The notes: generated by a model not told the origin, from the letters alone. Numbered from the stretch's first letter, positions 21,629-32,609 are shown. The stretch: DNA of 64,000 nucleotides from Acidimicrobiia bacterium (GCA_022820925.1 JAJEEO010000006.1:62001-126000), one strand, 5' to 3'. Translations and numbers: made by a program.

Positions 21629-22075
21629 ATGAAGGTCGCGATCTTGATGGGCTCGCCGAACGATGCGTCGAAGATGGCGCCCGCAGCCGAGATGCTCGAC
21701 AGGTTCGGCATCGAGCATGTGACCGAGGTGATGAGCGCCCATCGCACGCCTGCGGCCGTGGCGTCGTTCGCGACCGGAGCACGCGACGCCGGCTTCGCCG
21801 CGGTCATCTGCGGAGCGGGCATGGCAGCGCACCTGGCCGGCGTGGTGGCTGCGCACACCACCCTGCCGGTGATCGGCGTGCCGCTCAGCGGCGGCCTCGC
21901 CGACGGCCTCGATGCGTTGCTGTCGACGGTGCAGATGCCGAAGGGCATTCCGGTCGCCACGGTTGCGGTGAACGGCTCGGCAAATGCGGCTGTGCTGGTC
22001 GCCGAGATGCTGGCAGTGACCGATGCGGGGCTCGCTGCCCGGCTGGACGAGTTCCGCGCCGCCGGTGCCCGGTGA
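21629..22075 (+). CDS. purE: N5-carboxyaminoimidazole ribonucleotide mutase
   Basis: MKVAILMGSPNDASKM...EVMSAHRTP...ICGAGMAAHLAGVVAAHT. Confidence 0.95.
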   Translation: MKVAILMGSPNDASKMAPAAEMLDRFGIEHVTEVMSAHRTPAAVASFATGARDAGFAAVICGAGMAAHLAGVVAAHTTLPVIGVPLSGGLADGLDALLSTVQMPKGIPVATVAVNGSANAAVLVAEMLAVTDAGLAARLDEFRAAGAR

Positions 22076-22082
22076 GCTTGGC

Positions 22083-23513
22083 GTGAGCCCCGAGGTCGTT
22101 CCCAACGTTCTGGCGTCGCGTTACGCCTCGGCGGAGATGGCCGAGCTGTGGTCTCCCCGCCACAAGGTCATCCTCGAGCGACGGCTGTGGATCGCCGTGC
22201 TCGAGGCGCAGCGAGAAGCGGGCGTCGACGTGCCAGATGGCGCGCTGGAGGCGTACCGGGACGTCGTCGAGGCGGTCGACCTCGACTCGATCACCGAGCG
22301 GGAACGGATCACGCGCCACGACGTGAAGGCGCGCATCGAGGAGTTCTGCGCGCTCGCCGGCTACGAGCAGATCCATCGCGCCATGACCTCGCGCGATGTC
22401 ACCGAGAATGTCGAGCAGTGCCAAGTCGCCGCCGCGCTGGGCCTGGTTGCCCAGCGCATGGCGGCCCTTATCGTGCGCATCGCCGCGCTGGCCAGTGCCC
22501 ACCGAGATCTCGTGATGACGGCGCGCACGCACAATGTGCCCGCGCAGGCAACCACGCTGGGCAAGCGCTGGGCCACGATCGGCACCGAGGCGCTGGTGTC
22601 GCTCGAGCGCATCGAGGAGCTCGTGGCGCGCTACCCGCTGCGGGGCATCCGCGGACCGGTGGGCACCCAGCAGGACATGCTGGAGCTGCTGGGCGACGAC
22701 CCGGCGGCCGTGGACCGCCTGGAGCGACGCCTCGCCGCGGAGCTGGGATTCGCCCGGGTGCTCGGCTCCGCTGGGCAGATCTATCCCCGCTCACTCGACC
22801 TCGACGTGGTCGCGGCGCTGGTCGGCGCTGCGGCACCGCTGGGCAACATGGCGCTCGGCGTGCGGCTCGCCGCCGGTCACGAACTTGTCACCGAGGGCTT
22901 CGCTGCCGGCCAGGTCGGCTCGTCTGCCATGCCGCACAAGATGAACACCCGCTCGTGCGAGCGGATCACCGGCCTCGTGACCATCCTGCGCGGGCATCTC
23001 ACGATGGCCTCGCAGCTCGCCGGCGACCAGTGGGACGAAGGGGATGTGAGCTGCTCGGTGGTGCGCCGCATCGTGCTCCCCGACGCCTTCTTCGCACTCG
23101 ACGGAGCGCTCGAGACTGCCTTCAGCGTCATCGACGGCTTCGCCGTCTTCCCGGCCCGAGTCCAAGCCGAGTTGGCCGCGTATCTGCCGTTTCTCGCCAC
23201 CACCCGTCTGCTCGCCGCCGCCGTGGCAGCGGGCGCCGGTCGTGAGGAAGCGCACGAGCGCATCGGTGCCCATGCGACCGCGGCGGTGCTGGCGCTGCGC
23301 GAGGGCACCGTCGACCGCAACGATCTGGCGGCTCGCATCGCATCCGATCCCGAGCTGCAGCTCAGCGACGACGACATCGCCGCGGCGCTTGCGGATCCGG
23401 CGTCGTTCAGCGGCCGCGCCGCGGACCAGGTCGACGAGTTCGTGGCCGCCGCGGGCAAGGTGGCGGAGCGGTACGGCGCAGCCGTCGACTACGAACCGGG
23501 CGAGGTGCTGTGA
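22083..23513 (+). CDS. purB: Adenylosuccinate lyase
   Basis: LASRYASAEMAELWSPRHKV...TRHDVKARIEEF...GSSAMPHKMNTRSCERI. GTG start at 22083 preferred over 22023. Confidence 0.95.
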   Translation: MSPEVVPNVLASRYASAEMAELWSPRHKVILERRLWIAVLEAQREAGVDVPDGALEAYRDVVEAVDLDSITERERITRHDVKARIEEFCALAGYEQIHRAMTSRDVTENVEQCQVAAALGLVAQRMAALIVRIAALASAHRDLVMTARTHNVPAQATTLGKRWATIGTEALVSLERIEELVARYPLRGIRGPVGTQQDMLELLGDDPAAVDRLERRLAAELGFARVLGSAGQIYPRSLDLDVVAALVGAAAPLGNMALGVRLAAGHELVTEGFAAGQVGSSAMPHKMNTRSCERITGLVTILRGHLTMASQLAGDQWDEGDVSCSVVRRIVLPDAFFALDGALETAFSVIDGFAVFPARVQAELAAYLPFLATTRLLAAAVAAGAGREEAHERIGAHATAAVLALREGTVDRNDLAARIASDPELQLSDDDIAAALADPASFSGRAADQVDEFVAAAGKVAERYGAAVDYEPGEVL

Positions 23514-23525
23514 GCCGAGCAGCAC

Positions 23526-24461
23526 GTGACGATCAACGACGACAAGAGAGGCAACGTGAGCGAGCTTGAGCTAGTCCACCGCGGGAAGGTCCGCGAGATG
23601 TACCGAGTCGACGACAGGCACCTGTTGATGGTCGCCAGCGACCGCATCTCGGCCTTCGACGTCGTGTTCAACGAACCGGTGCCCGACAAGGGCCGCGTGC
23701 TGACGGCCATGACGGCCTGGTGGTCGACCTGGCTCGGCGACATCGCACCGACCCATGTGGTCTCCGCCGATCCTGCCGACTTCCCGGCCGCGGCGCGGCG
23801 ACCCGAATGGGCCGGCCGAGCCCTCCTCGTACGCCGAGCGGAGATGCTGCCGATCGAGTGCATCGTGCGCGGGTACATCACCGGTTCGGCATGGAAGGAA
23901 TACCGCGAGCACGGCACCATGCACGACGAGCCGCTGCCGGCCGGCCTGCTCGAGTCGCAGCAGCTCCCCGAGCCGGTCTTCACGCCGTCCACCAAGGCAA
24001 CCGACGGGCACGACGTCAACATCTCGTTTGCCGCTGCCGCAGAGCTGGTCGGCGACGAGGCGGCCGCGACTGCTCGCCGAGTGTGCGTCGATGCCTACAG
24101 CACGGCTGCCGCTCATGCGTCCGAGCGGGGGATCATCATCGCCGACACCAAGTTCGAGCTGGGCTATGTCGACGGTGCCCTGGTCGTCGCCGACGAGTGG
24201 CTCACACCCGACTCGTCCCGCTTCTGGCCCAAGGATCACTGGCAGCCCGGCGCATCGCCGCCGTCGCTCGACAAGCAGCCGGTACGCGACGCCACCGAAG
24301 CCACCGGCTGGAACAAGGAGCCGCCGCCGCCGCCGCTCACCGATGACGTGGTTGCCGCCACCCGCGCTCGCTACATCGAGGCGTACGAGACGCTGACCGG
24401 CGAGTCGTTCGACGACTGGCTGGCGCACCCTGGCGTGTCGGCGGGAGCCACCGCGTCATGA
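23526..24461 (+). CDS. purC: Phosphoribosylaminoimidazole-succinocarboxamide synthase
   Basis: LVHRGKVREMYRVDDRHLLMVASDRISAFDV...ECIVRGYITGSAWKEY...IADTKFELGY. Confidence 0.96.
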   Translation: MTINDDKRGNVSELELVHRGKVREMYRVDDRHLLMVASDRISAFDVVFNEPVPDKGRVLTAMTAWWSTWLGDIAPTHVVSADPADFPAAARRPEWAGRALLVRRAEMLPIECIVRGYITGSAWKEYREHGTMHDEPLPAGLLESQQLPEPVFTPSTKATDGHDVNISFAAAAELVGDEAAATARRVCVDAYSTAAAHASERGIIIADTKFELGYVDGALVVADEWLTPDSSRFWPKDHWQPGASPPSLDKQPVRDATEATGWNKEPPPPPLTDDVVAATRARYIEAYETLTGESFDDWLAHPGVSAGATAS

Positions 24462-24730
24462 ACCGCTGGGATGTGCTGGTGGAAGTCTCGCCACGAGCCG
24501 AGATTGCCGATCCAGCCGGCACCACGATCGAGCGAGCCCTCGCAGCGCTCGGATTCGCGGGCGTCAGCGGCGTGAGGGTCGGCAAGGCCATCCGCATGGA
24601 TGTCACGGCTGCCGATGAGTCCGAAGCTCGTTCGGTGACCGAGCAGATGTGCGACCGCCTGCTGGCAAACCCGGTGATCGAAGACGCCCGCATCGAGCTG
24701 CGTGCCGCGACGCAGGATCACACCACCTGA
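24458..24730 (+). CDS. purS: Phosphoribosylformylglycinamidine synthase subunit PurS
   Basis: 90 aa; VEVSPRAEIADPAGTTIERALAALGFAGVSGVRVGKAIRMDV; overlaps purC stop. Confidence 0.9.
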   Translation: MNRWDVLVEVSPRAEIADPAGTTIERALAALGFAGVSGVRVGKAIRMDVTAADESEARSVTEQMCDRLLANPVIEDARIELRAATQDHTT

Positions 24731-24737
24731 GCGCCCC

Positions 24738-24782
24738 GTGAGTGTGCCGATGAGTGTGCCGATGAGTGTGCCAATGAGTGTG
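24738..24782 (+). repeat. 12-bp tandem repeat (RTGAGTGTGCCR) of candidate start codons at the purQ 5' end
   Basis: Units at 24738 (GTG), 24750, 24762 and 24774 (ATG). Confidence 0.85.
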
Positions 24783-25472
24783 ACAGTCGGCGTCGTCCAG
24801 TTCCCCGGCACGAACTGCGATCTCGACACGTTCGATGCGCTGTCAGAGCTGGGGGCTCGGACAGCATTGCTGCGCAGTGACGAGACCTCGCTGGGCGGTG
24901 TTGATGCCGTCGTCATTCCGGGCGGATTCGCACACGGTGACTACCTGCGTACCGGCGCAATCGCCCGCTTCTCGCCGATCATGGACGCAGTGGCGTCATT
25001 CGCGGGTGCCGGAGGTCCGGTGGTTGGCATCTGCAACGGATTCCAAGTACTGACCGAGGCAGGTCTGCTTCCGGGAGCTTTGCGACCCAATGCCGGGCTT
25101 TCGTTCCTGTGCCAGCCGCAGCAGTTGATCATGGTGTCGGTGAATCATGTATTGGGACATGGGCTGTCGCCATCGGATGAACTGAGCATTCCCATCAATC
25201 ATTTTGAGGGGAACTATGTCTGCGATGGCGCGACATTGCGACGTTTGCGCGAGAACGGTCAAGTGGTGATGCGCTATGTCGGCAACCCCAATGGCTCAGT
25301 CGATGACATCGCTGGCATTTGCAACGAAACCGGCAATGTGGTGGGTTTGATGCCTCATCCAGAACGGGCAACGTCGGAACTGCTGGGCACTGCTGACGGA
25401 TGCAAGTTGCTCAATGCGTTGCTCTCTGCGGCAGCGAGCACCCGTCGAGCCGCCGGTCACCGCGCGGCATGA
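24774..25472 (+). CDS. purQ: Phosphoribosylformylglycinamidine synthase subunit PurQ
   Basis: MSVTVGVVQFPGTNCDLDTFDAL...VIPGGFAHGDYLRTGAIA...GICNGFQVL...GLMPHPERA. True start ambiguous among four repeated codons. Confidence 0.93.
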   Translation: MSVTVGVVQFPGTNCDLDTFDALSELGARTALLRSDETSLGGVDAVVIPGGFAHGDYLRTGAIARFSPIMDAVASFAGAGGPVVGICNGFQVLTEAGLLPGALRPNAGLSFLCQPQQLIMVSVNHVLGHGLSPSDELSIPINHFEGNYVCDGATLRRLRENGQVVMRYVGNPNGSVDDIAGICNETGNVVGLMPHPERATSELLGTADGCKLLNALLSAAASTRRAAGHRAA

Positions 25473-25491
25473 AGATGCGTCTGTCTGCGAT

Positions 25492-25517
25492 GGCTCTCGT
25501 TTCGCTCGCTGAGAGCC
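25492..25517. terminator. Stem-loop between convergent genes (GGCTCTC...GAGAGCC)
   Basis: 7-bp perfect arms with a 12-nt loop between purQ (+) and the following minus-strand gene. Confidence 0.45.
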
Positions 25518-25532
25518 GGAGGATCTGAAGTG

Positions 25533-25934
25533 TCAGCCGCCCCGTGTGATGCCCGCACGGGCCAGCATGTCGGCCGGGACGCCGAATTCTCGCCACGTGG
25601 CGTACTGGATTCCCTTGCGCTGTCCGTAGTTGGCGGCGTGAGTGACAAAGCCTTCTTCGACAGAGGCCATATCGGGTTCCACCTGCAGCGCTTCGATAGC
25701 CGCCTCGACATCCCGGCGCTCTTGCATCAGGAGCAAGCGCTTGATGGGCTTTGCCTCGGCAATCTGGGCATCGATTGCGTCTTTCTTGGCGTTCAGCGAC
25801 TCCGCACTCTGCTTGCGGCCGGGACGAGGCCGGTGAGTTTCGAGAGCCTCGAGATAATCCCGCACAGCTGCGGCCTCGATGCGACCCGCGGCAATTGCCG
25901 CTTTGTGTTCGTCGGACATTGTTCGTTCGCTCAT
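25533..25934 (-). CDS. Small actinobacterial-type hypothetical protein
   Basis: MSERTMSDEHKAAIAAGRIEAAAVRDYLEALETHRPRPGRK...YGQRKGIQYATWREFGVPADMLARAGI; inserted antisense between purQ and purL. Confidence 0.7.
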   Translation of the reverse strand: MSERTMSDEHKAAIAAGRIEAAAVRDYLEALETHRPRPGRKQSAESLNAKKDAIDAQIAEAKPIKRLLLMQERRDVEAAIEALQVEPDMASVEEGFVTHAANYGQRKGIQYATWREFGVPADMLARAGITRGG

Positions 25935-25984
25935 GACGTCTGTATAGCACGACGCTTTCCGGTATCCAATGAACTCGGGTTGAT

Positions 25985-28315
25985 GTGTCAGCAATAGTTT
26001 CCGGTACTTCCAGCATTCATGCGGTGCTCGGCCTGACTGATGCCGAATACGGACGCATCTGTGAGCTCTTGGAGCGTGAACCGAATCATCTCGAACTCGC
26101 GATGTATGCGGTGATGTGGTCCGAGCATTGTTCGTACAAATCGTCGCGCCGTCATCTCGCTCGCTTGCCCACTGAGGCCCCGTGTGTGCTTGTCGGGCCA
26201 GGCGAGAACGCCGGTGTTGTCGATGTCGGCGACGGCATTGCCGTCGCCGTGCGCATCGAGAGTCACAACCATCCCTCGGCCATCGAGCCGTATCAAGGCG
26301 CGGCGACCGGAGTCGGCGGCATCCTGCGCGACATCTTCACCATGGGCGCGCGGCCCATCGCGCTCGCCGATCCGCTGCGCGTGGGACCGCTCGACGAGCC
26401 GCGTAGCAACTGGATTGCCGAGGGCATCGTCAGCGGCATCTCGGGGTACGGCAACAGCGTCGGCGTCCCGACCGTCGCCGGTGAATTCGTGTCGTGCGAG
26501 ACCTACCGAGACAACCCGCTGGTGAATGTGGCCGCGCTCGGGATCATGCCGACCGAGCGTCTGGTGCTCGGCCGCGCCACTGAGGTGGGCAGCGCAGCCG
26601 TGCTCATGGGCGCGAGCACCGGCCGCGACGGCATCGGGGGCGTCAGCGTGCTCGCGTCAGCAGGATTCGACGAGGCCGACGACGATTCGACGAAGCGCCC
26701 GAGCGTTCAGGTGGGCGATCCCTTCGAGGAAAAGCGTCTGATCGAGGCCTGCCTGGAACTGCTGGAGGCAGGCCTCGTGAGCGGCATCCAGGATCTCGGC
26801 GGCGCTGGCTTGACGTGCGCTGCGAGCGAGACGGCGTCGCGTGGCGGCACCGGCATGGAGGTGGATGTCAGCGCGGTCCCGCTGCGCCAGCACGGCATGG
26901 AACCGTTCGAGATCATGACGTCGGAGTCCCAGGAGCGCATGCTGGCGATCGTCTCGTCGGCCCACGTCGAACAGGTGCTCGAGATCTGCTCACGGTGGGA
27001 GGTGAGCGCGACGGTGGTCGGACGCGTGACCGGCGACGGCATGCTGCGCGTGCGCGAGGGGGTGGACGGCGCCGTGCTGGCCGAGGTTCCTGCGAGCACG
27101 CTGCACGACGACGCGCCGTCCTACGACCGGCCGATGCGGCCCCCGGCCGATCTGGCCCTCCGGCGCAGTGTCGACCCGGCGGCCGATCCCGCCGCGGCCG
27201 GCCCCAGCGACTGTGCCGGCGATCTGCTGGCGATGCTCGCCGACCCGAGCTGGGTCTACCGGCAGTACGACCACCAGCTGTTCCTGAACACGGTGGTCGG
27301 CCCGGGCCGTGACGCCACGCTGCTGCGACTGCGAGACCCCCGCAACGGCGCCCCGACCGGTCGCGGCCTCGCCGTGTCGGTGGACGGCAACCACCGCTGG
27401 TGCGATGCCGATCCTCGCTGGGGCACCGCCATGGTGGTCATCGAGGCGGCGCTGAACCTGGCCTGTGTCGGCGCCGATCCCCTCGCGCTCGTCAACTGCC
27501 TCAACTTCGGCAATCCGACCCATCCCGAGGTCATGTGGCAGCTGTCCGAGGCCATTGACGGCATGGCGGAAGCCTGTGACGCGCTCGGCGTGCCCGTCGT
27601 GGGCGGCAACGTCAGCCTCTACAACGAGACGAACGGCACCAATATCAGCCCGACGCCGGTGGTGTGCCTGCTCGGCGTGCATCCTGACCTCGTCCGCCGG
27701 CCGGTCGCCGACGAGCTGCCGCCGGGCACCGAGCTCATGCTGCTGGGCCCGTCGGGACCAGCCGTCGGCGACGACGCAGGCACCGATGCCTCCTCGCTGG
27801 GTCCCACGTCGTTGGGCGGCAGCCGGTGGGCGTGGGAGCGTCGTGGCTGCCGTGACGGGGCGCTGCCCGGGCTCGATCTGGCAGGCAGCGTCGCAACCGC
27901 TCGATTCGTGGCTGCAGCCGTGCGGGACGGTCTCGTGCAGTGCGCGCACGATGTCTCCGACGGCGGCATCGCCGCGGCCATCGCGGAGATGTGCTGTCAC
28001 GGCGGCGCGGGAGTGCATGCGAGGGTGCCGTCTCTGGGAAGCCCGGCGCCGGTGGAGCGAGCGCTGTTCGCTGAGCCGCCGGGCCGCGTGCTGGTAGCTG
28101 TGGAGGCCGGCGATGTCGAGCGTCTCGCGCAAGCGGCCTCATCGGCAGGGCTCGCGAGCCGCCCGCTGGGGTCGTTCGGCGGGTCGAGGGTGCAGATCGG
28201 CCGTATCGCCGAACCCAGTCTCGACATCGACCTCGCGCTCGACGACACACGTGCCCGGTGGAGCGGTGCGTTGCCCGAAGCGTTCTCCCAGCCCGTCGAA
28301 GGGGCGGCGGCATGA
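25985..28315 (+). CDS. purL: Phosphoribosylformylglycinamidine synthase subunit PurL
   Basis: [17 protein letters not shown]...[15 protein letters not shown]...[33 protein letters not shown]. Confidence 0.97.
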   Translation: MSAIVSGTSSIHAVLGLTDAEYGRICELLEREPNHLELAMYAVMWSEHCSYKSSRRHLARLPTEAPCVLVGPGENAGVVDVGDGIAVAVRIESHNHPSAIEPYQGAATGVGGILRDIFTMGARPIALADPLRVGPLDEPRSNWIAEGIVSGISGYGNSVGVPTVAGEFVSCETYRDNPLVNVAALGIMPTERLVLGRATEVGSAAVLMGASTGRDGIGGVSVLASAGFDEADDDSTKRPSVQVGDPFEEKRLIEACLELLEAGLVSGIQDLGGAGLTCAASETASRGGTGMEVDVSAVPLRQHGMEPFEIMTSESQERMLAIVSSAHVEQVLEICSRWEVSATVVGRVTGDGMLRVREGVDGAVLAEVPASTLHDDAPSYDRPMRPPADLALRRSVDPAADPAAAGPSDCAGDLLAMLADPSWVYRQYDHQLFLNTVVGPGRDATLLRLRDPRNGAPTGRGLAVSVDGNHRWCDADPRWGTAMVVIEAALNLACVGADPLALVNCLNFGNPTHPEVMWQLSEAIDGMAEACDALGVPVVGGNVSLYNETNGTNISPTPVVCLLGVHPDLVRRPVADELPPGTELMLLGPSGPAVGDDAGTDASSLGPTSLGGSRWAWERRGCRDGALPGLDLAGSVATARFVAAAVRDGLVQCAHDVSDGGIAAAIAEMCCHGGAGVHARVPSLGSPAPVERALFAEPPGRVLVAVEAGDVERLAQAASSAGLASRPLGSFGGSRVQIGRIAEPSLDIDLALDDTRARWSGALPEAFSQPVEGAAA

Positions 28316-29940
28316 GCGCCGCACCGGAGTGGGGAGCGCACCTCGACGCGGCGAGCGCGCCGGAGGCGGGCGTGGAACTGGTCAAGCCGCGCGAGGCCTG
28401 CGGTGTCGTCGGCGTGTACCTGCCAGGCGGGCCCGTGGCCCACCTGAGCTACCTCGGGCTGTATGCGCTGCAGCACCGGGGGCAGGAATCGGCTGGCATC
28501 GCGGTGTCCGACCGCACCCACATCACGGTGGTGAAGGACATGGGCCTGGTCGCCAGCGCATTCGACGATCGCGTGCTTGCAGGACTCGAAGGCGACCTCG
28601 CCATCGGCCACACCCGCTACTCCACCACGGGATCGAGCTCGTGGCGTGCAGCGCAGCCGTTCTACCGGGGGCTCGACGGCACGGAATTCGCGCTCGGCCA
28701 CAACGGGAACCTCACCAACACGGCCGAGCTTGCGGCCTCCTCGGGGATGCTCGACGGCGTGGTCACCAGCGACAGCGACCTGGTGGCCGAGCTGATCGCC
28801 CAGCGCATCAGCGCCACGCCGCAGATCACCCGCACCCGCCCACGCGAGGCCGTCACCGAGGCGCTGGCAGAAGTGCTGCCCAGCCTGCGCGGGGGCTTCA
28901 CGTTCGTGGTGGCCGACCGCGACCGCCTGATCGGGGTCCGTGACCCGCACGGCATCTGGCCGCTGTGCCTGGGCCGCCTCGAAGTCGACGAGCAAGCGGG
29001 TGACGAGAGCGGCAGGAGCCGACCCGGCGGCGGGTGGGTGCTGGCGTCGGAGAATCCTGCGCTGGAGGTGGTCGGCGCGACGTTCGAGCGCGAGATCCAG
29101 CCGGGCGAGATGATCGTCATCGACGCCGCCGGGTGCCGCTCGCTGCGGCCCTTTGCGGGCACGTCGGCAACCGGCGAGGGGGCGTCCCCGCACTTGTGCA
29201 TCTTCGAGTTCGTGTACTTCTCGCGCCCCGACACCACCTTGGCCGGCCAGAACGTGCATGCGGCCCGCCAGCGCATGGGCGCCCACCTGGCCACCAACGC
29301 ACCGGTCGATGCCGACCTGGTGATGCCCGTTCCCGAGTCGGGAATTCCCGCAGCACAGGGCTACGCACGCGCCAGCGGCATCGCCTACGGCGACGGCCTG
29401 GTCAAGAACCGCTACATCGGCCGCACGTTCATCGCTCCCAGCCAGCACGTCCGATCCCTGGGTGTGCGGACCAAGCTGAATCCCATCAGTCCCAACATCG
29501 ACGGCCGCCGGCTCGTGGTGGTCGACGACTCGATCGTGCGTGGCACCACCACCCGGTCGATCGTGGACATGCTGCGCGGCGCGGGTGCTGCTGAGGTGCA
29601 CCTGCGCATCTCCTCGCCGCCGTATCGCTGGCCGTGCTTCTACGGCATGGACACCGGCACCTCCGACGAGCTGCTGGCCGCGAATCGCGACCTGGCTGAG
29701 ATCGAGGGGTACTTGGGAGTCGACTCGCTGGCCTACCTGAGCCTCGATCAGCTCGTCGAGGCCACCGGCGTTCCCGGCGGCGGGTTCTGCCATGCGTGCC
29801 TGACCGGCGAGTATCCGGTGGAGATCGGCGCGGGGGCGCAGGCCGACGTGTTCGGCACCCTCGCCGACGAGCCGAACCGTTCGCTGATCGCGACGGGCAG
29901 CGTGCAGCCGGCTGCCGTCGCGGAGTCCATCGCTGGATGA
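28312..29940 (+). CDS. purF: Amidophosphoribosyltransferase
   Basis: [13 protein letters not shown]...[12 protein letters not shown]...[17 protein letters not shown]. Start at 28312 overlaps the purL stop (ATGA). Confidence 0.96.
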   Translation: MSAAPEWGAHLDAASAPEAGVELVKPREACGVVGVYLPGGPVAHLSYLGLYALQHRGQESAGIAVSDRTHITVVKDMGLVASAFDDRVLAGLEGDLAIGHTRYSTTGSSSWRAAQPFYRGLDGTEFALGHNGNLTNTAELAASSGMLDGVVTSDSDLVAELIAQRISATPQITRTRPREAVTEALAEVLPSLRGGFTFVVADRDRLIGVRDPHGIWPLCLGRLEVDEQAGDESGRSRPGGGWVLASENPALEVVGATFEREIQPGEMIVIDAAGCRSLRPFAGTSATGEGASPHLCIFEFVYFSRPDTTLAGQNVHAARQRMGAHLATNAPVDADLVMPVPESGIPAAQGYARASGIAYGDGLVKNRYIGRTFIAPSQHVRSLGVRTKLNPISPNIDGRRLVVVDDSIVRGTTTRSIVDMLRGAGAAEVHLRISSPPYRWPCFYGMDTGTSDELLAANRDLAEIEGYLGVDSLAYLSLDQLVEATGVPGGGFCHACLTGEYPVEIGAGAQADVFGTLADEPNRSLIATGSVQPAAVAESIAG

Positions 29941-31034
29941 CGCCTGCGTCCGTGGACCCGCCCGCCGGCTACCCCCGAGCCGGCGACGCCGGGCCGGTGA
30001 GCTACGAAGCGGCGGGAGTGAGCATCGACGCGGGAGACGAGGCGGTCCGGCGTCTGGCGCCCCTCGCTCGCAGCACGTACCGGCCTGAGGTGCTGAGCGA
30101 TATCGGATCGTTCGGGGCGGTCACGGCCCTGCCGGAGGGTTTCGCCGACCCGGTGCTGGTGAGCGCGAACGACGGCGCAGGCACCAAGCCTCTCATTGCC
30201 GCGGCGCTCGGCCGCTGGGACACGATCGGGATTGACGTCGTGGCGATGTGTGTCGACGACATCGTCACGCTCGGCGCGCAGCCGCTGCTGTTCCACGACC
30301 AGATCACCGCGGGACGCCTCGACCCTGACGTCGTCGAGGCGATCGTGACGGGCTTGGCTGCCGGCTGCCGCAGCGCCGGCTGCGCGCTGGTCGGAGGCGA
30401 GCTGGCCGAGCACCCCGATGCGCTCGCGCCCGGCGACTATGACATCGCCGGCTTTGCCGTGGGCGTGGCCGAGCGCGAACGGCTGCGAGGCCCCATTGCC
30501 ACCAGCGCAGCGACGCTCGTGGGGCTGGCGTCAGGCGGGCTTCGATGCAACGGCTACAGCCTCGCCCGCCGCGTCCTGCTCGGTGAGACGCCCGATCCGG
30601 CCGTCCTGGGTTCGCCGGCCTGGACCCGCGCCGATCACTCGCTGGGTGATGAGCTGCTGAGACCGTCGGTCATCTACACCGGGGCGGTGCTTGCGCTCTT
30701 CGACGAATGCGATGCGCTCGGGGCCGCGCACATCACCGGTGGGGGATTGGTCGCGAATGTGGCTCGCATGCTCGGCCCCAACGTCGATGCGTTGCTGCGG
30801 CGCGGTTCCTGGCCGGTGCCCAAGATCTTCGACCGCATCGCGGACGCTGGCCCGGTCACGCCCGGGGAGATGGAACGCGTCTTCAACCTCGGCATCGGCA
30901 TGGTGGTTGCCGTGCCCACGCCGGAGACCGATGCGGCGGTGGCGGCTGCGCACAGTGCAGGTCACGAGGCTTGGGTGATCGGTGAGATCCGCCCGGGCAC
31001 GGGCACTGCCCACCTGGTCGAAGCAGGCAGCTAG
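29937..31034 (+). CDS. purM: Phosphoribosylformylglycinamidine cyclo-ligase
   Basis: SYEAAGVSIDAGDEAVRRL...SANDGAGTKPLIA...IDVVAMCVDDIVTLGAQPLLFHDQI. Start at 29937 overlaps the purF stop. Confidence 0.95.
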   Translation: MTPASVDPPAGYPRAGDAGPVSYEAAGVSIDAGDEAVRRLAPLARSTYRPEVLSDIGSFGAVTALPEGFADPVLVSANDGAGTKPLIAAALGRWDTIGIDVVAMCVDDIVTLGAQPLLFHDQITAGRLDPDVVEAIVTGLAAGCRSAGCALVGGELAEHPDALAPGDYDIAGFAVGVAERERLRGPIATSAATLVGLASGGLRCNGYSLARRVLLGETPDPAVLGSPAWTRADHSLGDELLRPSVIYTGAVLALFDECDALGAAHITGGGLVANVARMLGPNVDALLRRGSWPVPKIFDRIADAGPVTPGEMERVFNLGIGMVVAVPTPETDAAVAAAHSAGHEAWVIGEIRPGTGTAHLVEAGS

Positions 31035-31111
31035 AGCCAAATCGGCGGGCCCAGCCCAATACCCTGCCTGCCCATTATCCGGACAGCGCCCCAGGCGCGC
31101 CAGGAGCACCG

Positions 31112-32527
31112 ATGACTGCCACCGCGGGGTCGCGACCCACCGCCGCCTATTCCGCCACGCTCGAGGTCGAGCTGGCCCACCAGCCGGGCACGCTCGGCCG
31201 GCTGTGCACGGCGATCGGCGACGTAGGCGGCAACATCCAGAGCCTCGACGGCTTCACGATCACCCAGGGCACCCTGCGCCAGCACATCGTGGTGGACGCG
31301 TCCAGCGAGCAGCACATCGTCCAGATCTGCGACGCAGTCAACGGGCTCGAAGGCATCACCGTCATAGCTGCGCTTGATCGCACCTTCGAGCTGCACGAGG
31401 GCGGCAAGCTCGAGACGGTCACCCGCATCCCGTTGCGCAACGCCGATGACCTCTCCATGGCCTATACGCCGGGTGTCGCACGTGTGTGCCGGGCGATCGC
31501 TGATCAGCCCGAGCGTGTCCATGACCTGACGATCAAGGGCAACACGGTCGCCATCGTCAGCGACGGCACGGCGGTGCTGGGTCTCGGCGACATCGGCCCG
31601 GCGGCTGCGATGCCAGTCATGGAGGGCAAGGCGCTGCTGTTCAAGGAATTCGCCGGCGTGGATGCGTTCCCGATCTGCTTGGACGTCAACGAGCCCGACG
31701 AGATCGTCGAGACGGTCATCCGGCTGGCGCCCACGTTCGGCGGCATCAACCTGGAGGACATCGCGGCGCCCGGGGCGTTCGAGGTCGAGGAGGCGCTGCG
31801 CGCCGCGCTCGACATCCCCGTGTTCCACGACGACCAGCACGGCACCGCAGTGGTCGCTCTGGCAGCGCTCGAGAACTCGGCGCGGATCGTGGGCAAGGAG
31901 CTGGCGAACCTGCGCTGCGTCATCCTGGGGGCGGGTGCGGCCGGGGTTGCGACCGCCAAAATCCTGTTGGGTGCCGGCATCGGCGACGTGATCGCCTGCG
32001 ACCGCAAGGGCACCATTCACCCGGGGCGCTCCGAGCTGAATCACGCCAAGGAATGGCTGGCGGCCAACACCAACACCGAGCGCATCGCCGGCTCGGTGTC
32101 CGACGCGATGGCCGGCGCCGACGTGTTCCTCGGGTTGAGCGGCCCGGGGCTCATCACCCGCGACGACGTGGAGACGATGGCGGAGCGCCCGATCGTGTTC
32201 GCCATGGCGAACCCCGACCCTGAGATCCTGCCCGACGCCATCGGCGACATCGCCGCCGTGGTGGCCACGGGCCGCAGCGACTACCCCAACCAGATCAACA
32301 ACGTGCTGGCGTTCCCCGGCATCTTCCGTGGCGCCTTTGACGCAGGCGCCACCGACATCACCGAGAACATGAAGATCGCCGCCGCCGAAGCCATCGCCGC
32401 AGGCGTCTCCAGCGACGACCTCAGCCCCGACCTGGTCATCCCCACGGCCTTCGACCGCTCAGTAGTCCCCGCAGTAGCCAAAGCAGTAGCCACAGCCGCC
32501 CACAACGACCAAGTAACCCGCCGCTAA
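31112..32527 (+). CDS. NAD(P)-dependent malic enzyme with N-terminal ACT domain
   Basis: ATLEVELAHQPGTLGRLCTAIGDVGGNI (ACT) followed by MAYTPGVARVC...TAVLGLGDIGPAAAMPVMEGKA malic enzyme domains. Confidence 0.93.
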   Translation: MTATAGSRPTAAYSATLEVELAHQPGTLGRLCTAIGDVGGNIQSLDGFTITQGTLRQHIVVDASSEQHIVQICDAVNGLEGITVIAALDRTFELHEGGKLETVTRIPLRNADDLSMAYTPGVARVCRAIADQPERVHDLTIKGNTVAIVSDGTAVLGLGDIGPAAAMPVMEGKALLFKEFAGVDAFPICLDVNEPDEIVETVIRLAPTFGGINLEDIAAPGAFEVEEALRAALDIPVFHDDQHGTAVVALAALENSARIVGKELANLRCVILGAGAAGVATAKILLGAGIGDVIACDRKGTIHPGRSELNHAKEWLAANTNTERIAGSVSDAMAGADVFLGLSGPGLITRDDVETMAERPIVFAMANPDPEILPDAIGDIAAVVATGRSDYPNQINNVLAFPGIFRGAFDAGATDITENMKIAAAEAIAAGVSSDDLSPDLVIPTAFDRSVVPAVAKAVATAAHNDQVTRR

Positions 32528-32609
32528 ACGCCCCGCGGGGACGTACCACCACGGCACCCCTTGAGTTAGCGGCCGAGGGGCGAAGCCCTTCGAGGCCGCT
32601 TGTTCCCAG

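Noticed and set aside
27997-29793. 598-aa minus-strand ORF across purL/purF
   Set aside because: Spans two well-supported genes on the opposite strand; no motif.
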